Assembly (NCBI GenBank): GCA_021234155.1
Contig: JAJEKV010000033.1
Span: 14,827,422 to 14,891,421 of the forward strand
Direction: 5' to 3'
Source of the DNA: Isoetes taiwanensis
Taxonomy: Eukaryota; Streptophyta; Lycopodiopsida; Isoetales; Isoetaceae
Length of the DNA stretch: 64,000 nucleotides
The position numbers were made by a program, and so were the translations under genes. The stretch's first letter is position 1. Every line of letters begins with the position of its first letter. Shown piece by piece: positions 59,157-64,000 of this stretch. The notes below the pieces were generated by a model that was not told where the DNA came from, made no database searches, and saw nothing but the letters and a program-made list of their open reading frames with translations.

Positions 59157-62100
59157 AGGTCATGGCCATCCTCACATACCAGCAATGATTCAACATCTCT
59201 TTTTTTTGCCATATTTTATGGCCCACCAGTATTATGTCTGATCACCGAGACACCGACTCCATAGCCATTTGTCCATTTGTTTGTATGCGTTAAAAGCTGC
59301 GTTGGCGTTCAGCTCAGGACACATTAGCAGATCTAAGCTTCACCTTGATGCTTCTTGGAAGGGTCGATGAAGAACACTATCTTCTATCGCGATATTTACG
59401 GGGTCGCTATTGTTCTCAAAATCTTCTTTGTGATGTATGCAACATCGGCTCCTTGGTTGCGGCCTCTCCTCCTCTCCGTAGCTTCTCAATTGCTCGTCCC
59501 CTTCCTTTTCTATTTCAGCGATCTCATAGCTGGCCATGGCGAAACCATGGTTCAAAACCATAAGCCGAGCAATAGTTCAAAACAAGAAGAGCGGCCATGG
59601 CAGAACCTCAAGGAGTAAAAAATGGAGAAATAGCGAGAATGTGAAAGCCGTTTGTTGCTACATTTTCATCCGAAAGTAGTCATAGTTTTTTTTGGCGGGG
59701 TTAATTCCACAGGTTTCCCCTCTTCCACTATTTTTCTGTGCCGTTTCACATCTATTTTGTGTGTCTATCATGTCGATTATTATTTTGTTTTACCCCGGTA
59801 CATTGGTAAGAGATGCATCTTCGGTTTTCTTGAGGCTTGTAGGCAAGTCGGGGGTATACATAAGCAACAGAAGAAGCTTTATTGCATGATATGCATTTTC
59901 GTCACGAACTTCTCGTTTGATGCATGATAATTGAGATTCAATTATTTTCTTGAGATAATCGGTGTTTTTCTTCTATGTCGAGTTGGTGATATATTTTGAT
60001 GAAATATATCTCAAACCTAAGAATAATAAGGTGAGATTATATACTTACTTAGGTACTTTTATGTTTACTTACTTGGTTTCTATGGAATAATTCTTGCTAG
60101 AACCAAGCTCTTTCAATACACATGATTCTTTCAATAATGCTTTTTTTGTTGAATGTGAAAATATTTCAAGGATGTTGCCATGTTTGTCTATCTATTTGGT
60201 TACATGTTGCTTTTGGGGCATTAAATTGTGTAATGACATGCTAACTTATCTTTGCCGAAAGCACTAATTATCTTTGAGGTTCCATGATGATTTTAATGGA
60301 TCGATCTTGGTTGTATTGGAAGGTACTTGACATTATGAGCATTAATGACACGGAGCAATTTATCGATTTGTCTCAATTCTTCCCATTAGTATTTATAGGC
60401 TAATAGTTTCCTAGTTGTCCATCACGCAATTTTATCTATTTTAGTTCTTACGTTTGTTCTACTTGAAAAATATATGTCTTGTGATAGTTCACATTACAAT
60501 GTATTAATGCACTTGCATTTTGATTCTTTGATTATTTTAGAGTGCTTATATATGGCTTCACTTTTTATTGTAATGCATCACATCTTTGCAAGCTGTATTT
60601 ATTTTTGATGAGTTCTTATCTGTTGATTCCACTTAATCCATTCTTTCCAAATCGTCATTTTATTGATTCTTGACATCCCTGCATGTCAGTCACGGGTGCC
60701 TTATGTATGCGAGTTTGAGACGTTTTGAATCCATCTGGATAAATACGCAAAAATCCGGTTGCAATGTCTATTCAAAAATAGTCTCATTGCGATGTGCTTA
60801 TTTTTGATTTGTTTGCATGAATGACGATCATATTTCTACATGTGAGGGGTTGAGAAGGCCCTAATGGTATTTTTAATCCGGGTAGTAGATCTCTTTGCTT
60901 TCCTCATTCTTAGTTTCATATTCATCCTTTTGATAGAAACCAAAGCGATTGCCATTGAACATCAAGAAAAGAGCATTTATAAGAAGAGCAATTAGAAGTT
61001 CGGGTTCTTGCTTGCTCATGTTCCATCACAAAAGAAAGCTATATGTTTGGGGTAAATTGTTTATTTTCTTTGTTTGCTATTTCTTATGGAGTACTCTGTT
61101 TCCAAATCTTACTTACTTGATCTATGGAAGATGTTCCTAAGCTGTACAATTTCACAACCAATTTTTCTTGACTACAATCCATCCTAGAATGGTAAGTTGA
61201 CAAAAGCATGTTTGAAACTACCAAGATGATATGCATTTCTTATATCTTTGCTGATGAGTGAGCTTTTCAACTATAAAATTTGTTTACATACATCTACGCG
61301 CCGATTATGAAGCTATGGCTATATAATCCTGTGCTTCCAAATCGATCGGCCACGGCTGACCCGACCACAACCCGATCTCTCAAAGCTTTACCGGCGAGAT
61401 GCGCCCGGTACACTTTGCCGCGACCTCCCTGTTCCAGTATTAATTATCAATATGGCATGACAACAATTCCAACAATAATTCTCCAAGGACAGCCAATCAT
61501 ACAAAGCCCGTTTCTAATAATTTCTTAGAAGGGTTTTAGACCCTCTTGTGTTTTGTGAGGTATGAACAAGAATATGGCTTTTGTCTTGAAAGATCAGTGA
61601 GAGCATTAAAAACTTTGAGTGTAATAAGCCATATAAAGCGCTCGCCAGTAGCATTTTTCAAATGGGTGCGCATTTTTTTCAAATGGATCCTAAATGTGCG
61701 TGCCAGCGGGAATTTAAAAGAAACTATGTTTGTTGAAACTGGCCCAAAAATAAAATTTCAAATTCTTTTTAGCATGGATTTCAATAAAGCAGCATCAAGA
61801 GTATTTCATACTTTGGTAAATGAAATGCTTCATATATTGCTCATCAAGTTGCTAAATCGTTTTCAAATATTTGCTTCTCTAGTAAGTAAAACAAAAGGAA
61901 AGAAAAGCGTGTTAAAAGAAATACTTGAGAGGCAATTTCACAAATTTACTAAAAAGGAATATACTTAAAAGAAGAGAATGAGTGAATAAAATAAAGGAAA
62001 TTGAAATACATGCTTGTACTTTGTCTTTCAAACCACAAACTAAAAAGAAAAAACCTAATTTCTAAGATTCCAAAAAAGTAATAAAGCAAAATTTTTGAAA

Positions 62101-64000
62101 TCCTTTGTTTTGGTGTGTTATGGCAATTTGTATGCTTAATGGTTCATATGTCATTCATGTTTTTTTGAATTATTATTTTGACCACAAAAAGATAAGATCT
62201 CTCCTGTACACCAAAACAAAGATTAGATGTGATGCGCCAAAGCGAAGAACAATAGCAAAAAGACAAAGGACAACCGGGGGAGCGAAGCCGAGAAGAAATC
62301 AACTACACCATCCCTCTTCTTTAGCATAGCGATACCAGGAGGAGGGTGGGCTAGGGTCCGGGTGTAGCATGGGGAATGGCCAAGACAATTGGAAATAGCC
62401 GGATGAAACCTTGAGAGAGAATAGCACCTCAAACCTTGTTGAGTACTTGCTTTGGATCCCGCGTTGGCGCGGACATTCAATGCACCAATTTAAGTCGCGA
62501 CAAGAGATGACCTAGAAACATATTCTTGGATCAATCCAAGCGGTAGCCAAAGAAAGCGAAGAATTTGACACGAGAGGGTGCAGGTGATCTTGCTCCCATC
62601 AATACAACAAGTTTTATTAGAATTAACCCGCGTACCTTGATCAGTTGACTCTCGATGTCGATGGCGTTATCTATACTTGAGGCGTGGAAGAATAAACAAC
62701 TTGTGGAATAAAACAATAAATTTGTTATTTCATTTGTATCTCCTCTTCATTTGTTGTTTTCACTTTCATAAAATTACATAATAATTTTGAGAACCATCTA
62801 AGGTTCAGAGTTTTCTTAAATTTAAAGGCATAATCCACCCGACCTTAGTGCCCTGCGAGAACACGCAACCTTCAATGCGGCTTATTAAACTCACAGCGCC
62901 GTTTGTCTCTTATCTTGCAAAATCTTGCTCACAGAAGGGATCTTCACGTCTTGAAGAGATTAGCAGCAGCAGAACTACTAAGAGCCCATCAAAATGAAAG
63001 CAGAGATTCTACATGATCCCACTCTTTAACAAGATTTCCAAGAATTCACGTGCATTCATCTCTTTGTGCAATAGAGCAGCAAGGAGCTAGGATTGTATTG
63101 ATCCTAAGAAGAGCGAATGCAGAAGGCATAATGGAAACACAAGCTGTGACGGAGGAATGGCAGCTGAAATGTAGCCATTTAGTTTCAACCATTGTGCTTT
63201 ATGGTGAGAACAATGATTCAACTATAGTGCCCAAGGTAAGTCGATGCCATTGAGTCATACCTTTGGAGCGGTGAACATGGAGTGCATATAGGAACGATGG
63301 TCTTGCAACCCGCGCCTCTCTAAATAATGGAACCTAGAAAGTAGCTACACCATTTGATCAGGAAGGCGGAGAAGATTAGAATTCAGGTTGCTTTCAACGG
63401 GATACTTAAGATTGTGATGGCTCTTTCCTGGGAGTCAGGGAGCAATGTTGACCTTAGTAATTTCGAGAACATCGCGCCTTCCATAGACTACGATTTCGAC
63501 ACTATTTGTCTCTTCTCGTGTTGCGAATCTTTGTGAGAGAGGATCTTTCTTGGCCGAAGGGGCCAAACCATGGCCGGAACCATTCAAAAGCCCGTGGAAG
63601 AAGCGGTTCACAAGATGCATAGATGCTCACTTCTTGCATGCATATTCAGAGTTCAATGACATACGTCCCTGGGACATCATGACCTTCTTTGCAATGGGTA
63701 CCATGGATTCCACCATAGATTCAAAAGGGAAAAAAGCGACCAGGATGTCTAGATATCATTGACCTAGTTCTAAGGTTATCATGGACCACTGCAGATTCTT
63801 TCTCTCTTCTCATACGGAACCATTGTTTTCAGTTACAGATTTTATGATATTTCACACAATTATAGCATTTGAGAGGAGGGTGTGTTAAATTTTTGAAATA
63901 CAATAAATTGTGTGAAGTATCATAAATCTTACAAGACTTTAATACGTGATACGCCCGCCCGCTAGTTCTTTTAGTGGATGCATATGTGTACAAACAACTA
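59157..64000 (+). repeat. 4.8-kb direct repeat, copy 2 (cut by window end)
   Basis: The partner of 46,770-51,529. Internal parts are better preserved here in places, such as the 140-codon frame at 61,546-61,968. Upstream of 59,157 homology stops. The right end is unknown. Confidence 0.93.
61546..61968 (+). CDS. Hypothetical 140-codon frame in 4.8-kb copy 2
   Basis: A continuous + frame contains KTLSVISHIKRSPVAFFKWV and later VFHTLVNEMLHILLIKLLNR, ending in a Lys-rich tail. In copy 1 (49,090-49,500) the same region is broken by indels, although pieces such as VLKEILE and FTKFTK remain. Composition is hydrophobic then basic. No family is recognised, and upstream starts are uncertain. Confidence 0.3.
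   Translation: MCFVRYEQEYGFCLERSVRALKTLSVISHIKRSPVAFFKWVRIFFKWILNVRASGNLKETMFVETGPKIKFQILFSMDFNKAASRVFHTLVNEMLHILLIKLLNRFQIFASLVSKTKGKKSVLKEILERQFHKFTKKEYT

Noticed and set aside
1-64000. CRISPR arrays, bacterial operons, rRNA genes
   Set aside because: There are no regularly spaced short repeats with unique spacers, no operon-like gene packing, and no rRNA sequence; the window is plant nuclear in character.

Overview
This is plant-type nuclear DNA: AT-rich, mostly non-coding and built largely from transposable elements. Evidence for a land plant is a decayed pentatricopeptide-repeat (PPR) gene, plant-style intron borders (ttgcag acceptors, gtaagt/gtataat donors), a Helitron, a LINE, and an FCP1-like phosphatase domain. 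No continuous long reading frame exists. Every recognisable protein is broken by stops or frame changes, and repeat copies differ mainly by short indels, so either these are old elements or the consensus is noisy. The lineage below land plant is not resolved.

Layout. 1-10.5 kb: one arm of a large inverted repeat, interrupted by a 6,886-bp Helitron (565-7450) that carries fragments of an intron-containing gene and a PPR gene. The other arm lies inverted at about 53.2-56.8 kb and still has the empty Helitron target site, which fixes both ends of the insertion to the base. 11.8-12.3 kb: a foldback element with long terminal inverted repeats. 13.1-16.2 kb: a broken gene with an FCP1/HAD phosphatase domain. 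16.2-21 kb: no clear genes, some possible minus-strand coding remnants. 21-26.6 kb: purine-rich repeat-derived DNA bounded by two 170-bp TATA-containing direct repeats. 28.7-35.36 kb: a decayed LINE (basic ORF1-like segment, endonuclease, reverse transcriptase, C-terminal region, TATTC tail) with a probable AT-rich insertion at 33.5-34.2 kb. 37.3-43.25 kb: two direct copies of a 2.39-kb sequence. 43.28-45.3 kb: two CpG-dense GCGTC-rich clusters flanking a segment with a three-unit repeat and a GAA-rich tract. 46.77-51.53 kb and 59.16-64 kb: two direct copies of a 4.8-kb sequence, the second cut by the window end. 57.27-57.54 kb: a G-rich minisatellite.

The genes do not form a pathway. The window is a record of insertion, gene-fragment capture and duplication. 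The best-supported event is the Helitron insertion; the most intriguing unexplained structures are the paired CpG-dense clusters and the large nested duplications.
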